64,000 nt of DNA from Elmis aenea (GCA_947652605.1 OX393576.1:61728966-61792965); one strand, 5' to 3'; shown: positions 48,551 through 60,340, numbered from the stretch's first letter. The notes: generated by a model not told the origin, from the letters alone. Program-made: numbers and translations.

Positions 48551-49821
48551 TTAGCTTGGCAACTAAGTTCCCGCCGTTTTTTTAAATTTGATAATTACGC
48601 AAGTTATTAAATGTTTTTGGCATAATGTTTTAAAACATTTGAAAAAGGAGGCTTTGTTCTACCGGAGACTATGTTTTATTTTTTTGTTTGAGTTTATTTG
48701 TCAGTTTGAAAGATCATTAAAATGGAATGTCAAGTTGAGAAAAATGAACATTTTCGACATGTGCTTCTTTTTGCCTTTAATCAAGGCCATAAAGCCGCAA
48801 AAGCTGCTCGTGACATTTGTGCCGTGTATGGAGAGGGTGCCATAGCTGAAAGAACCGCTCGTGATTGGTATGCCAAGTTCAAAAATGGAAATTTTTGTCT
48901 CAAAGACGCACCTCGTTCTGGCCGCCCAGTTGAGTTCGATGAAGGCCGATTAAACCAACTTTTGCATGAAAATTCCCGTCAAACGACAAGGGAACTGGCA
49001 GTGAAAATGGAATGCTCCCACACTGCTATAGAGAAGCATCTTCACTTAATGGGAAAGGTTCAGAAATGTGGAGCATGGGTTCCGCATGCTTTAAATGATC
49101 ACAACAAAAATCAACGAGCCACAATCTCCGCTGGTTTGCTTGCTCGTCACCACTCAACTCATGGACACAAGCAACGATTTCTTTACCGCATCGTTACGGG
49201 CGACGAAAAATGGTGCCTGTACATCAATATGAAACAGCGCAAGGAATGGCTTAGCCCCTGTAGACAAGCAACACCGCGCGTGAAACGATGTTGTGCGTAT
49301 GGTGGGACTGGGAAGGGATTATTCATTACGAATTGCTTGAACGGAACCAAACGGTCAACGCGGAACTCTATGTTTAACAGATGGAACGACTCAACATGGC
49401 TATTCAAGAGAAAAGACCTAATCGGCAGCATGGAGTTCTTTTGCTGCACGACAACGCCCGCCCTCATATCGCCAACATGACCAAGCAAGCCATCCAAACG
49501 CATGGTTGGGAAGTCCTTCCACACCCGCCGTACTTACCCGATTTGGCACCAACAGATTTTCACCTCTTTCGATCGCTTTCAAATGCTATGCGTGGAGTTT
49601 CGTTCAATACTGATGCAGAATTGAGAGCTTGGTTGAATGAATTTTTTGAGTCGAAACCGGGTGATTTCTACCAACGAGGTATTGAAAATCTTGTTGAACG
49701 TTGGGAAGAAGTTGTAAACAACCAGGGTGAATACATTATCGATTGATTAGTTGTAAATTTTTGTTGAAAAATTAATTTTTAAAAATTAAAAAAAACGGCG
49801 GGAACTTAGTTGCCAACCTGA
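48551..49821 (+). mobile_element. Full-length mariner (1271 bp)
   Basis: The terminal inverted repeats start TTAGCTTGGCAACTAAGTTC (48551) and, complement, TCAGGTTGGCAACTAAGTTC (end 49821). Each is followed inward by CCGCCGTTTTTTT and flanked by TA (48549-48550 and 49822-49823). The length and the TTAGGTTGGC-type end are standard for mariner. It encodes a disrupted transposase. The terminal repeats are well preserved, so it could in principle be mobilised in trans. Confidence 0.93.
48722..49743 (+). pseudogene. Mariner DD34D transposase, frameshift plus nonsense
   Basis: The ATG at 48722 begins MECQVEKNEHFRHVLLFAFN, followed by the first helix-turn-helix (AAKAARDICAVYGEGAIAERT), the WYAKFKNGNFCLKDAPRSGRP linker and a second HTH. 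Catalytic D1 is in TGDEKW. The frame then shifts: a deletion near 49285 removes residues between TPRVKR and the WWDWEGIIHYELL block. An in-frame TAA at 49375 replaces a codon just before QMERLNMAI. The 3' part carries HDNARPH (D2) and LAPTDFHLF (D3), with exactly 34 residues between D2 and D3. The end is NNQGEYIID. All three aspartates survive, but the gene is split by two lesions. Confidence 0.92.
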
Positions 49822-49823
49822 TA

Positions 49824-51175
49824 TTTTAAAATTGTTACAGACACCTTAAGCAATGCATTTTTACCTTAAGTTTGTGGAAAACGTCCTAATTTTGTTAATT
49901 TTGGATTATTTTAAATATCAACAGAAGCACAGTTTTTTGAGTATTTGTTAGTGAACCCGCATGTATTTTGTCATATGAAGAAATATTGAGAAGAAGGACG
50001 TTATGATTTTTAGGGGTTTATACATCAGAATTGATTGAAAACTTTGCAAAGACGTGTCGGCACTCACACTGTTATGATCTTCAGGTGTTTTAAAATTACG
50101 AATTAGAGCTGACTTTGAAACTTATCAAAGGGAGGCGTTTGATGTATTTGCTGTTATGATGATTAAAGATTAGCAATAAGAATAATAAGAATCAGCTTAT
50201 TGGAGGCGTTTATTTAACGAATTTTGAAAAATAATGAGTACAAGTGTTCCAGAATACATTTTTCGGTAGGTTTTTTGAACACGTGTTTTACATATTTTTG
50301 TATCATTCACGGACAAATGGACCCAGCGTGCGCAAATAATTTATGACCTTTTCTTCATAATATGCTTTTTGTGGAAACTAAATAGTTGCGCATGAATGGC
50401 AGTGCAAGAAAAATTGGTGGCTAGTCAAAGTTATACATCACAACAGAAACGATATGACCGATCTTTTATAATCACATAAACCAATAAATGGGCATCGCGC
50501 GCGTTTTCTATTGTTGCGCAAACTCCACCTGGCACCCGAAACGCAGCCGAACGTGAAATTACCAGAAAATTACAGAAAAAAAACTCACCGATTTTGGGGT
50601 GAAACTGAAAAAGGTAATAAAATATGTTGAACAACTCGGCCCACCAAGGGTACCGTATTGTTACGGACAAACTGACTTTGGATACTACAACTTCTAATGT
50701 AGTGAATCTAATTGCGGGTCGGTACAAGTACGTGTATCTAATATATATAACGCTTCTTTTCCATTGAGAATCCACTTCACGTAATGCTACCTAAATCTAT
50801 TCGGAAGTAGAATTGCAAATCATTAACATTTTGTACATTATGCGCGTGACGGAGATTTTGCCAAGCGTGAAATAATGACTAAGTAGTCTGTTTACAATAC
50901 AACAGCTATACATGCAGTTTAGAAAAGCATTGACGTAACCGAAAAGGGGAAAGAGATTATATTTACGATCAACTTCTAACAAAATTCATAATATTATGGT
51001 GTAATGCGGCGACGTTTGTAAACCTGCGAATACTTCCCAACTACAGTTTATAGATTAACAATTTTTGATTTTTCTCACCCTAATCTCTATTAAGTTAAAG
51101 GCACCGTTGTTTTTTTTATGTCTATCGTGCTATAATCGCTTGTTTAATGCGTTGCGACTAAAATGAAAGCATTAT
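49824..51175. other. Intergenic DNA, nothing supported
   Basis: A - strand open frame (50431-50775) is longer than expected but shows no family features, and no splice-compatible extension was found. Confidence 0.4.
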
Positions 51176-51539
51176 GGAAGAATCAGGGCCGTTCACAAAA
51201 AATCGGGGGCCCGGGGAAGCAATAGACAACGGGCCCCTCTTCCCACTAAGAAAGATATAAATTAGACTCGCATTTTGATATATAGGGTGATCCACATGGA
51301 AGGGCCACTATTGGGATCTTGTAAACAATAAGAGCTACAAAGAATTTCAAATTGGACAAATTGACAACTATTGAAACAAATGAATGCTTTCATTTTACAG
51401 TGCGTAAAAAAGTCTACAACTTTTTTCCCAAAAATATTTTTGTACAATCAGGTATAGCCTAGTTATTTGTGATTAAACAATGCCTATTTTGATTTTTGTT
51501 GATTATCTAGCGTGCCAAGCAGGGCTGTGGAGTCGGAGG

Positions 51540-51983
51540 CAGAGCTGGGCAAAGCACCGACCCAAAGTGCTTGAAGCACCGAGCATTCAAGCACTTGTGT
51601 AAGTGCTTGATCTAATTAAGCAGTAAGTACTTTGGTTTTTAAAAATGCTTAAAAGCATCAAGCACTGACCCAAGTGCTTAAAAAAATTAAGCAGCAAGCA
51701 TTGAGCATTTTGGAAATGCTTAAGAGAAATTTAAAATTTAAACAGTCTTGTAGCATACATGTTAAGGATTAAATACTATGCAGTAAGCATATATAAATTT
51801 GAAAAATGCTTATTAAGCACTGTCTTTAAAGTGCTTAACAAGTACCAAGTGTTCAAGAAAGTGCTTGGTGCTCTAAGCATCGAGCATCTGTTTTAGAAAG
51901 TGCTCCAAGCATTGTGCTCGAAGCATTAAAAGTGCTTAAAAAAGTATTGCAAGTAGTAAGCATTCAAGCATTGCCCAGCTCTG
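51540..51983. mobile_element. MITE with AAGCACTT-type repeats, nested
   Basis: The ends are CAGAGCTGGGCAAAGC and GCATTGCCCAGCTCTG. The interior is dominated by variants of AAGTGCTT/AAGCACTT and AGCATT, many of them palindromic. The target duplication is obscured because it landed in the AGTCGG repeat of its host (AGTCGGAG on both sides, offset by one base). Confidence 0.75.
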
Positions 51984-52194
51984 AGTCGGAGTCGGAGTTT
52001 AGGAGGAATTTCTGATCAGTGGAGTCGGAGTCGGAGTCGGAAAAAAATGTACCGACTCCGACTCCGGCTCCGAGTACAACAAAAAATTGCGAGGTGGTCC
52101 TTTGCCGCAAAATTTAAACTCAAATTTTAAATAATTTTTTTATATTTCTTTTTTCTTATATTACACACCATAAAATGTCTTAGTATTTAATTTT

Positions 52195-52266
52195 GTCGAA
52201 GTCGGAGTCGGAGTCGGAGTCGGAGTCGGAGTCGGAGTCGGAATCGGAATCGGAGTCGGAGTCGAA
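52195..52266. repeat. GGAGTC hexanucleotide array
   Basis: About 11 tandem GGAGTC units with two GGAATC variants, part of the subterminal region of the 51520-52316 element. Confidence 0.9.
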
Positions 52267-52732
52267 CTACTAAAATTATCAGGAGTCGACTTTTTTTTAC
52301 CGACTCCGAAACCCTGTTGCCAAGGAATTTTTTTATGGTTAAGGCTTACCATATTTTCGTAAAGTCAAACGGGCACCCGACGACCTTTTTTTTATTCACA
52401 AGAAATTGGCACAAAAAATGAGGGGAGGAGACAAATATTTTTTTTTGAAATTTTAAAGATCAAACCGTGTTTTAATGGCAAATTAAATATTATAGAGTAC
52501 ATACTTTATCAACCAAAATTGCAGTTTTATGGCAACCTCATTTGATTTTTTTTATCAGATCGCCCCACACTCTTCACAAACTTATTTTTAATAAAGGTAA
52601 AAACTTTCACTAATAGTATCTGTTTAGGTGAAGGAAATATAAACATAATATACCCATAAATTTTAAAAAACTTAAACTATCTCGGTCAAAAATTTTAAAA
52701 AAAAACGGAAAAACATCAGCTTGTGTTTTAAA

Positions 52733-54193
52733 CAGGGATGGAAAACGTAACGTAACGATACCCGATAACGTTATAATAACGATTCAATTATAAGTTTTAA
52801 TACAATAACGTAACGATATTTTAATAACGTTATATAACGTTATAATAACCGATAACGTTTCATTAAAAGTTATTTTGTATCGTTATTCTCTATAAATTAA
52901 ATTTTTGTATGGCCATCTTTTTATTTTCAGAAGATATAATACTTTGTTTATATTTTAGAAATTAAAATGGAAATACAGTATCTCAACGTAATTTTGTACT
53001 ATTTTCAAAATTTACATTTATAGATCCCAAAAATAATAATTTCAGAGTTACAGATGAAAATTATTTTTTCAACGTTATACAGGATGTTTCTTAAATAATG
53101 CAAAAAAATTCGGGAGGTGATTCCTTATCGAAAATTAAGGGGGGTCTTTCATATAAATTTTTTTCCTTAGACGTCTCCTTACGGAGTTACACCCCCCTAA
53201 TTGGATCGGTAAAATTAGGCTTTTATTTTATTTCTCAAATTTGGATAAATGTAGGAAAATGATATTTGATAGATGTTTTGTGTTTGTTAAAAGGTTTCCC
53301 ATAGTAATATTTCCAATCATCTCCCCACCTTCACAGGGAACTAAAGTGCGACCCCTGTTGTTTTTTTCTATCATAACTTTTTGGTGGGTTGAAATTTAGC
53401 AATTTAATTTTTTTTTTTTAAACTTGATTTATTTAGATTTTTTTTGTATTTTTTAACTTTTCTCGTAAAACCTAAAGTTTTTGAGTAAAAATTATATGAG
53501 TGAACATGAACCATGAAATATTCCAATATAAAACGATTCATTTTGGTGGTTATTGTGATTTGTTTATGTTCATATTGGGTAGATTGACGGATGTAATTCA
53601 TTTTGAGGTTTACGTGGCGGCAACGCTAAAACGCCTGTCAATTCTACCCAATATGAACATAAACATCATTTAATTTTTTACTCAAAAAATGTAGATATTA
53701 CGAGAAAAGTTAAAAAAAAAAAAAAAATTAATTGCTAAATTTTAACTGACCAAAAAGTTCTGATTTAAAAACCAACAAAGGTAGCACTTTTCAGCCCCCT
53801 GTGAACGTGGGAGATTATTGAAAATAATGAAAACCTTTAAATAAGTTCAAAACATACCAAATATCATTTTGCTACATTTATCCAAATTTGAGAAATGAAA
53901 TAAAAACCTTACATTATCAATCCCCTTTAGGGAGGTGTAACTCCGAAAGAAAACGTCTAAGGAAAAAATTTTATATAAAAGACCCCCCTTAATTTTCGAT
54001 AAGAAATCACCTCCCGAATTTTTTCGCATTAATTAAGAAACACCCTGTATATCATAATTTATGTAACGTTATATAACGTTATATAACATAACGATTCATT
54101 TTTTTAATGTTATTTATAACGTTATGTAACGAAAACAAATAATAAATAACGTTATACAATAACGTAACGATTTAAAACGTTATTCCATCCCTG
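52733..54193. mobile_element. hAT-type MITE with AACGTTAT repeats, TSD GTTTTAAA
   Basis: The ends are CAGGGATGGAAAACGTAACG and CGTTATTCCATCCCTG. Perfect 8-bp repeats GTTTTAAA flank it (52725-52732, 54194-54201). The subterminal regions are dense in ATAACGTTAT palindromes. It contains the palindromic element 53080-54046. Confidence 0.88.
53080..54046. mobile_element. TA-flanked palindromic element, family CAGGATGTTTCTTAA, nested
   Basis: TA|CAGGATGTTTCTTAA at 53080 and TTAAGAAACACCCTG|TA at 54046. Arms of about 450 bp pair (AATTCGGGAGGTGATT and complement; CGAAAATTAAGGGGGGTCTT; AAATTTGGATAAATGTAG). It is 967 bp with no coding. Confidence 0.85.
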
Positions 54194-54349
54194 GTTTTAA
54201 ATTCATTTTATTTTATTCGTCGCTGTTCTCATGTACATTAACAGTATTTGTAAACAAAACATTGTGTATTAGCTCGAATCCGGGCCCCCTTTGCAACACT
54301 GGGCCCCGGGAATTAGCCCCCCCTCTCTGTGATAGGCCCTGGGAAGAAT

Positions 54350-57240
54350 ATCCTTGTCTTTTAACAAATCCTTTTCATTCTGGAAGCTTTTATTACCTAA
54401 AGAATAAAAATCTGTGAGAGCTACGTCCGAAGAATGGTCAAAAATGTCATGTTTGTCTTTCCAAGACACTTCGTTGTTGCTGTTAGACATTAATTTTCCT
54501 TAACGGTCTCCACAGTACAGTTTAAAAATTATAGCAAATCTTTCTTTCCGTCACAGAAAATTAATTGCTACAACGGTTGGATTTTATCACCGACAATATG
54601 TGAACATGTACAGCGGTAAAACATGATCCTCGAATTGGTGAACTCATTTTTCGCTTGGGGAGTTGGTGTTAATATAATTTGTGGAGCCCTGGCAATAACA
54701 ATGAGGGAAACCTAATTTTTATGGGTTCTGTTTACAAGAAAAAGTTTAAATTAGTGCGGGTTATACGTATAAAACAAATTTGACGTTGTGTTTCTTTGAA
54801 ATAATTGGATTTTTTCTTGGTTAAGCTCTACCTCTCTTCGTGTTTGCAGTACATTAAGTTTTTAGTTCGAAAAGCTAATAATTTTCAAACAAATTTTTGT
54901 AAGTTTAGTAGAAATTTACTTGTTTATTGATGGAGTTTCATCTTGATGAGTGAGTATCAGCGCTAGTTTTAAGACTCGTCGCTTCATCGATAGATTCCTT
55001 ATTTATTTATTAGTTAATTTTGATGTTTTTCTCATTTCCCGAAACTTAATATTGTAATAATTTTAGAGTATCTGTGTATTAACAATGCATAAACATGTGT
55101 GGTGTTTTTTAATCAAACACTCCTCTCTTTTACACTGAAATTGAATTATAAATGGGCCTTTAAAACCATGTATGGCACGTCTATGGATTGGAACCCATTG
55201 TTAATTTGTTCAATCGTAATAACATTTCCATGACAAAGGGAAGATCCAGCAGTTTCAAGTGTCATCTGTCCAGCCAACCCTCCCGGTATCTTATACGAGT
55301 GCTGATATTGCAATTCATTCATTATATTGGTTCTTTTTGTTAACCGCACTTAAAGTTATTGTTACAGTTTTGTGTTACATGACAAATGTAACATAGGTAT
55401 TTTAATGGATTTAGTGAAAAATGTAGTTTGGATAAGCAAAAATGTCAATGAGAACAAAAAATAATGATGCAGTCTGTAAAATTGTTAACATTTACCATAT
55501 ATTTTTGATAAGATAGTAAAAAATATCTATTGTTAACATAAGCGCAAAAGAATTAATTAGACGTTATTTAATTAACTTTTTATAAGCAGTTTAATAGTTG
55601 CTACATAAATAAATATCTTTTAATGTGATACAAAGTCAAAACTAATTACCTACATTTTAAAATGAAAATTTAAGTTTTCCTAAATCATTTCTGAACCAAG
55701 AAATCTGTGAATGTTTAATTCAAAAATTACGAAACTTTGAACAAAAATAACTCTTTTTTACGAAGAGTCTTATAGAAATGCTAGGTCAGTTTTAATATTC
55801 TTGTATCTTTGTCAGCACTTTTTTGGAAGCTACCAGCGAAGTGATGAGAGTCTGCTGCAAGAGATTCTTTACAAAAAAAAAGGCAAGTGATTGTTACTTA
55901 AACTTATTCATTTTACATAAATAAATAACTCAAATAGTTGAGAATTTATTAAATAATTTTATTTAGTTTTGGCTAAATAAAAATTGAGCTGTAAAGAGTT
56001 TTCAACTGTTATTTGGTTCGATAAAATAAAAGGGTGTATTTTTACATTCTCAGTGCATTTTACCCGAAATGTCACTTTAGTTAATCTTAATCTCTTGTGG
56101 CAGTGAGCACGTGACATAAAACAGGAATAAAGAGGATTTCAACATACGTATTCCATAATCTGGGATTTATAACAATATGCGTTGTAATATATTCATTTTA
56201 AAAGCAATTTTCTGCACATATTACCCCATTTCTATAGGATTATGACCTATTGTCTACGTGCAGTATTTTGTTAAGTCCAACCTTGCTCTTTTGAAGGGAT
56301 CGTTATGTTTTGATACTTTGCCTGGCACTGTATTAAGTTACATAAGCCTGATCTCATTATTGGAATATCCATTTGGAGCTGATCGTATAACAGCTCAACA
56401 TTTTTCAGGATATCTTTTAATTTTAATCATTTTGTAACGTGTCGAAGTTTTAAAAAACATAAAAAATTTATGCATTTGTTTACTGAAACAATATAACGCC
56501 GTTCCTATTAATTTTTCTAGACACATAATTCGCACAAATACAAAAGGCGTTGGAAGTTCAATTTAATGTCTTTAAAGTGGTTGAAATGTTCTGTATTCAT
56601 GTGGAATACAATTGTAATGAAATGCTTCTCGGTACGAAATTGAGTTTTAAAAGTGCCTGTTGAAGAGTTGAACGAAATGCGAATTCTTTATAAATCTGAA
56701 ATATCGTGAACTTTATCGCATATTGTTAAAAATTTGAATAAATCAAAAGTTTGCCTAAAGATGCTGTAATGCTGTCGTGCGATGACAACCTCTAATGTTG
56801 GATTAAAGAGTTTTGTGTAAGTTATTAATTGCAATTTTGAGGTACTTTGTGTTTAGTTTCGTTAAAGTTCTTGTAAAACTTTGTAATTTCTTTGTCAATC
56901 ATGTCAAAACTTATTTCTCAATATAACGGAAGATGAAATAATTTATTGTTGAGTTTATGTTTAAACAGATTGCATTCCTTCTTTCAAAATTGTAAACTAT
57001 TTGAGTGATCAGTTAAATTTATTAAAAGACACGTTAATTCTACGAATAATCCCTTACTAGAGAAAATCCATAGTACTTCAACACTCCCGTCTTTTCATCA
57101 GTAGAATATTTTATAAATAGTAGATAAGTGATGTTTAATTAAGCTTATTAATATTTGGTTATAATTATTCGGAAATTTACTCACTACTTTTTTTACACAC
57201 ATTCTTTAACTGGTTGTTTTTCCCAGTCTTTTATTATTAT
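54350..57240. other. Intergenic DNA, no gene supported
   Basis: About 2.9 kb. Short open frames (54269-54490, 55146-55349, both - strand) lack splice or homology support. No inverted repeat pair was found by eye. Confidence 0.35.
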
Positions 57241-57245
57241 TGAGT

Positions 57246-57880
57246 CATGAGTCCTTCTACTGTTAGGTGTAGGACTGTTGAGTTGTGTTGTGTTTTTTTC
57301 ATGTTTTTCTGTTTTGTGCTGAATTTTTTTATGTCTTTCCATTTGATGTTTCTATCCGCTGCTGCTTTTTAACTTCGTTTTGTCAGGTTTTTCTCGGTCT
57401 ACCTCTTTTGTTTTTTCCCTGTGATCCTGCTTCATAGGCTTATGTGGTTAACCTTTCTCCTTTCATTTTATAAATGTGACCCAACCATCCCAGCTGTCTT
57501 TCTGGTATTTTTGTTTCAACTGATTGTACCTTTAATTGTTCTCTATATGTTTCATTTCTGATTCTATCTTTTTTGTTTTTTGTTTCACTTACGTATAAAA
57601 GTGCAAGAGTTACTACCTTTTTTACCACTTCCACTTTTGTTGTTTTTTGGACTTCTCTATTTCCAAAAAATGTTGTTCTTAAACTGTTAAATTTTCTTTC
57701 CACATTTTCTGTCCTTTCGCTTTTATTTCTTTGTCCATTCGTCCATTTTTCTCTATGATCACTCCTAAATAGTTAAAGCCTTCTACCTGTTCCAACCTTA
57801 GCCCATTTAAAGTGATGTTATGCATTTTGTTCTCTTTGTTGTAACGATCATAGTTTAAATTTTTCGGTATTTATTTTCCC
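57246..57880 (-). mobile_element. LINE C-terminal fragment
   Basis: On the - strand, pieces resembling NGLRLEQVEGFNYLGVIIEKNG (near 57800) are followed by ERKFNSLRTTFFGNREV and KKVVTLALLYVSETKNK, then QLKVQSVETKIPERQLGWLG and HIYKM. The order and motifs (YLG, LLYxSE, RQLxWLGHI) are those of the region after the reverse transcriptase in RTE/I-type insect LINEs. The frame is broken upstream of 57703, and internal residues between LLYVSETK and DRIRNETYRE are deleted. The 3' end includes the word GAGTCCTTCTACTGTTAGG, also found at the window start. Confidence 0.75.
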
Positions 57881-57991
57881 TGTACTTACATCGTGATAAT
57901 TAATTATTTGTTAGAGTTATTATCAGAAATATTTCAAATGCATTTCGTTAGTTTGTTAATGCCAATGTGTAATTTTTGAAAATATATCGAT

Positions 57992-60340
57992 GGCCTAATG
58001 GTAATAGCCTGTATCTGAAAATTTGCAATTGTTCAGGAAAAGGAAAAAACTAAATTCTTATCGTCAAATACTAACATATCAAAAAATTTTTTGTGAACTG
58101 AAGCTAAAGGTTCCTACAAAAGATATCAGAGGTCCCAATATCCAAAAAATCCGTAATAAGTCGTTTTAAATGCAGTTATGGTATATTTGCAAAAAATAAA
58201 TGAAAAAACCAAACAGTTACGGGTTATTATGTAATTGTATTTTATAACAATACAATAAAAATACTTATTATTATTGCTATTCGGTAAACGATAAAATAAC
58301 TGAACTACAATATAATTGATTTTAAGGAAAAAATAATAAAAACACTTTTTTTGAAAATCCTTGGTACCTAACAAACTACTTAATTACCAACAACTTACGA
58401 GATTATAATACAATCTTAAACACAATCTTTGAGTTACACCTAGTTTGAACATTCTGCTAATGCCTACTGGGTATCATCATCGTGTGGTATGTTATCATAA
58501 AACTCTCCACAATCGGCTGGTAGCACGTGTTTCAATTCCTGAAGCTGTTTCCATTTTTTATCTTTGATTTTAAGTCTTGTATTATGGAGTGGTGGATAAT
58601 CTATCACTACTGGATATTTAACGTTGCGTTCTGGTAATGCCTTCAGCTCGTCGTCAAAATTGGTTTTATACAAATTTTTTCTCTCAATTGGGCTATAACG
58701 TAATTGTTTAAGATCTGTCACTGTAGGATCATTCGTCTTCTTTCCGGGACGTATGGACTTATAGCTCCATGTTTCTAGTTTAGAATAATCTTTAAAGAAA
58801 TCATGGGTCACATAGAGGCTGTCCAATGGGAACGGCTTGTTTCTTGCCTGTCTAGTAATATTCGCGTAATCACTTGGTAAGTGAATGAATCGCTTTTTTA
58901 GCTTTCGTTCGATCAATGCATATACAGCGTCGCACTCCATCTGTGTTTGCTCTTTCTCCAAAAATTTTTGCTCAATTGTGACATTTTCTCTTAAACTATA
59001 TTGGAATAGAGCAAGATATTCTACGTTACCCAAAACATATGCTTTTTTTTCTTCCCACGATATCCCATGTTGTCCCAAAATTTATTAAATATAGAAAGCC
59101 TACTTTCCTTATTAAACAGTTTACAGAAATGTTTTTTGGATTTACTACACGCTACTGAATTGCAAGCTTCTGCAATTTTTCTTGGAGGTCGAATAATTCC
59201 TTCTGTTGTTTTACCATCTTTTCTTTGATAGCCCTTATATTCTTTGCCTGTAAGTCGTAGTTTTTTAATTTGATTTCTCCGCCATTCTTGTTTATCCGGT
59301 TTTCTTTTTCTAATCCTTGGTGTATCTTCGGGTTTGGTCATTTCATCTTTTTCGGTTTCTGCGGTTACATGAATCCAGATGAAGATTTTGTTCATCTTCG
59401 GTTTCGGGGTCCATTGGTTCTGCATCAGAAGTATAAGGTGGAGTATAATCTGGGTCGTCATCATTAATATCTCTGATAAGGGATGCATTTTGATTATCCT
59501 GTGCCGTTAAGTGGTTGTCTTCTTCTAACTCTCCACAATCATTCTCAGAGTCCTCGAGAATCAAATCAAAAGGATTATTCAAATTATCAATAATAATGGT
59601 TTCGTTAGCAGAAGGGTAATTCGCAGTATTGCTACATTGATTCAATTTTTCTAAAATATTATCGCAATAATCACCAAGAATCTGGGCATCAGTAAGTTGA
59701 TCCTCATTTTCAATTGAAGTACCGTCTTGGTTTTCACTGTGCTCTGCATTAACCGAAATTTTTAAGGGCTGAATTTTATCGTTATTTTCAAAAACAGTAG
59801 GGACTTCATTACTAGCCAGAAGTACTAAGCGCTCACCTCTTGTCAAGTGGCGATTATTATTAATCTATAAAAAAATAAAACATGATTTATAAAACAATAT
59901 CCCGTATCGTTAAATAAAATATCATGCAGCAAAATTTGAAATAACCAGTATCGTAAAAATATTTAAAAACATGCTTTTTATTGTTAAACTGTAAAATAAT
60001 AATGGTTTATGACCTGGAATTAGCATTGTTATGACTTTACTAATAAAAATAAAATAGTTACCTGATTTGTCAGTGTCTTCTTGAGAAAATAAGACATTAT
60101 TGGATGCGGACTTCAGCGGTACGCAGGCTGTCACACGTTTAAACTGGACGATACGGGCTATTCGCGGAAGAATTTTTCTCAGTGCGATACGGGTTATTAA
60201 AATAGGCGAAATTTGACCATTTCTATTGAACTAGTAATACGGAGAATTCGCATTATACGTAGCAGAGCGCTCTGTGGTTATAATATCAGTAAAACCCGCG
60301 ATTTTCAAATTTTGCAGATACGGGGTGTTAGCATTAGGCC
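57992..60340. mobile_element. DNA transposon of unassigned superfamily carrying one spliced gene
   Basis: The left end GGCCTAATGGTAATAGCC (57992) and the right end GGCCTAATGCTAACACCC (complement, ending 60340) are inverted copies. Similarity continues inward through GTATCTG and AAAATTTG. Directly outside lies ATCGAT on both sides (57986-57991, 60341-60346), a possible 6-bp target duplication. Because ATCGAT is palindromic it could instead be part of a longer terminal repeat (TATATCGATGGCCTAATG, 18 matching bases). The only gene inside is the - strand gene at 58464-60097, which fills most of the 2349 bp. No DDE motif was recognised. Confidence 0.7.
58464..60097 (-). CDS. Transposon-borne protein of an arthropod family of unknown function, with two frame breaks
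   Basis: Exon 1 is 60097-60062 (MSYFLKKTLTNQ) and exon 2 is 59864-58464, joined by a GT-AG intron in frame (INNNRHLTRGERLVLL follows). The N-terminal third is acidic and Asn/Asp-rich. Next comes a basic block (RIRKRKPDKQEWRRNQIKK, then LRLTGKEYKG), a Cys/Lys segment (ACNSVACSKSKKHFCKLF), a W-containing junction (FNKFWD, then SWEEKKAYVLGNVEYL), and a C-terminus ending PADCGEFYDNIPHDDDTQ. This order recalls a multi-copy insect family I know only as uncharacterised. The middle part (about 59370 to 59070) reads in a different frame from the rest, and the two shifts compensate each other. So the copy is either decayed or contains two base errors. About 470 aa if repaired. Function unknown; DNA binding by the basic and Cys parts is inference. 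Confidence 0.6.

Larger units (their letters stand above)
51520..52316. mobile_element. hAT-type MITE built of GAGTCG repeats
   Basis: The ends are CAGGGCTGTGGAGTCGGAG and CTCCGAAACCCTG. The flanking octamers GTGCCAAG / TTGCCAAG match at 7 of 8. The subterminal DNA is largely a GGAGTC hexamer array (52010-52075, inverted parts, and 52195-52265), giving an apparent (PT)n open frame on the - strand. It is interrupted by 51540-51983. Confidence 0.8.
51184..54341. mobile_element. hAT-type MITE, family CAGGGCCGTTCACAAA, copy 2, heavily invaded
   Basis: The ends are CAGGGCCGTTCACAAAAAAT (51184) and TGTGATAGGCCCTG (54341). Perfect 8-bp repeats GGAAGAAT flank it (51176-51183, 54342-54349). The 496-bp relative at 17214-17709 shows its original size, so the extra 2.7 kb is later insertions: 51520-52316 (containing 51540-51983) and 52733-54193 (containing 53080-54046). 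Confidence 0.88.

Noticed and set aside
50431..50775. Gene on the - strand at 50.4-50.8 kb
   Set aside because: It has 114 codons with no recognisable domain, no splice-compatible neighbours and no start context; treated as chance.
52161..52352. Pro-Thr repeat protein on the - strand
   Set aside because: It is translation of a GGAGTC hexamer array within a MITE.
60062..60134. Upstream ATG at 60134 as start of the transposon-borne gene
   Set aside because: Splicing from that frame enters a stop (GAT TAA) at the exon 2 junction. The ATG at 60097 keeps the frame.
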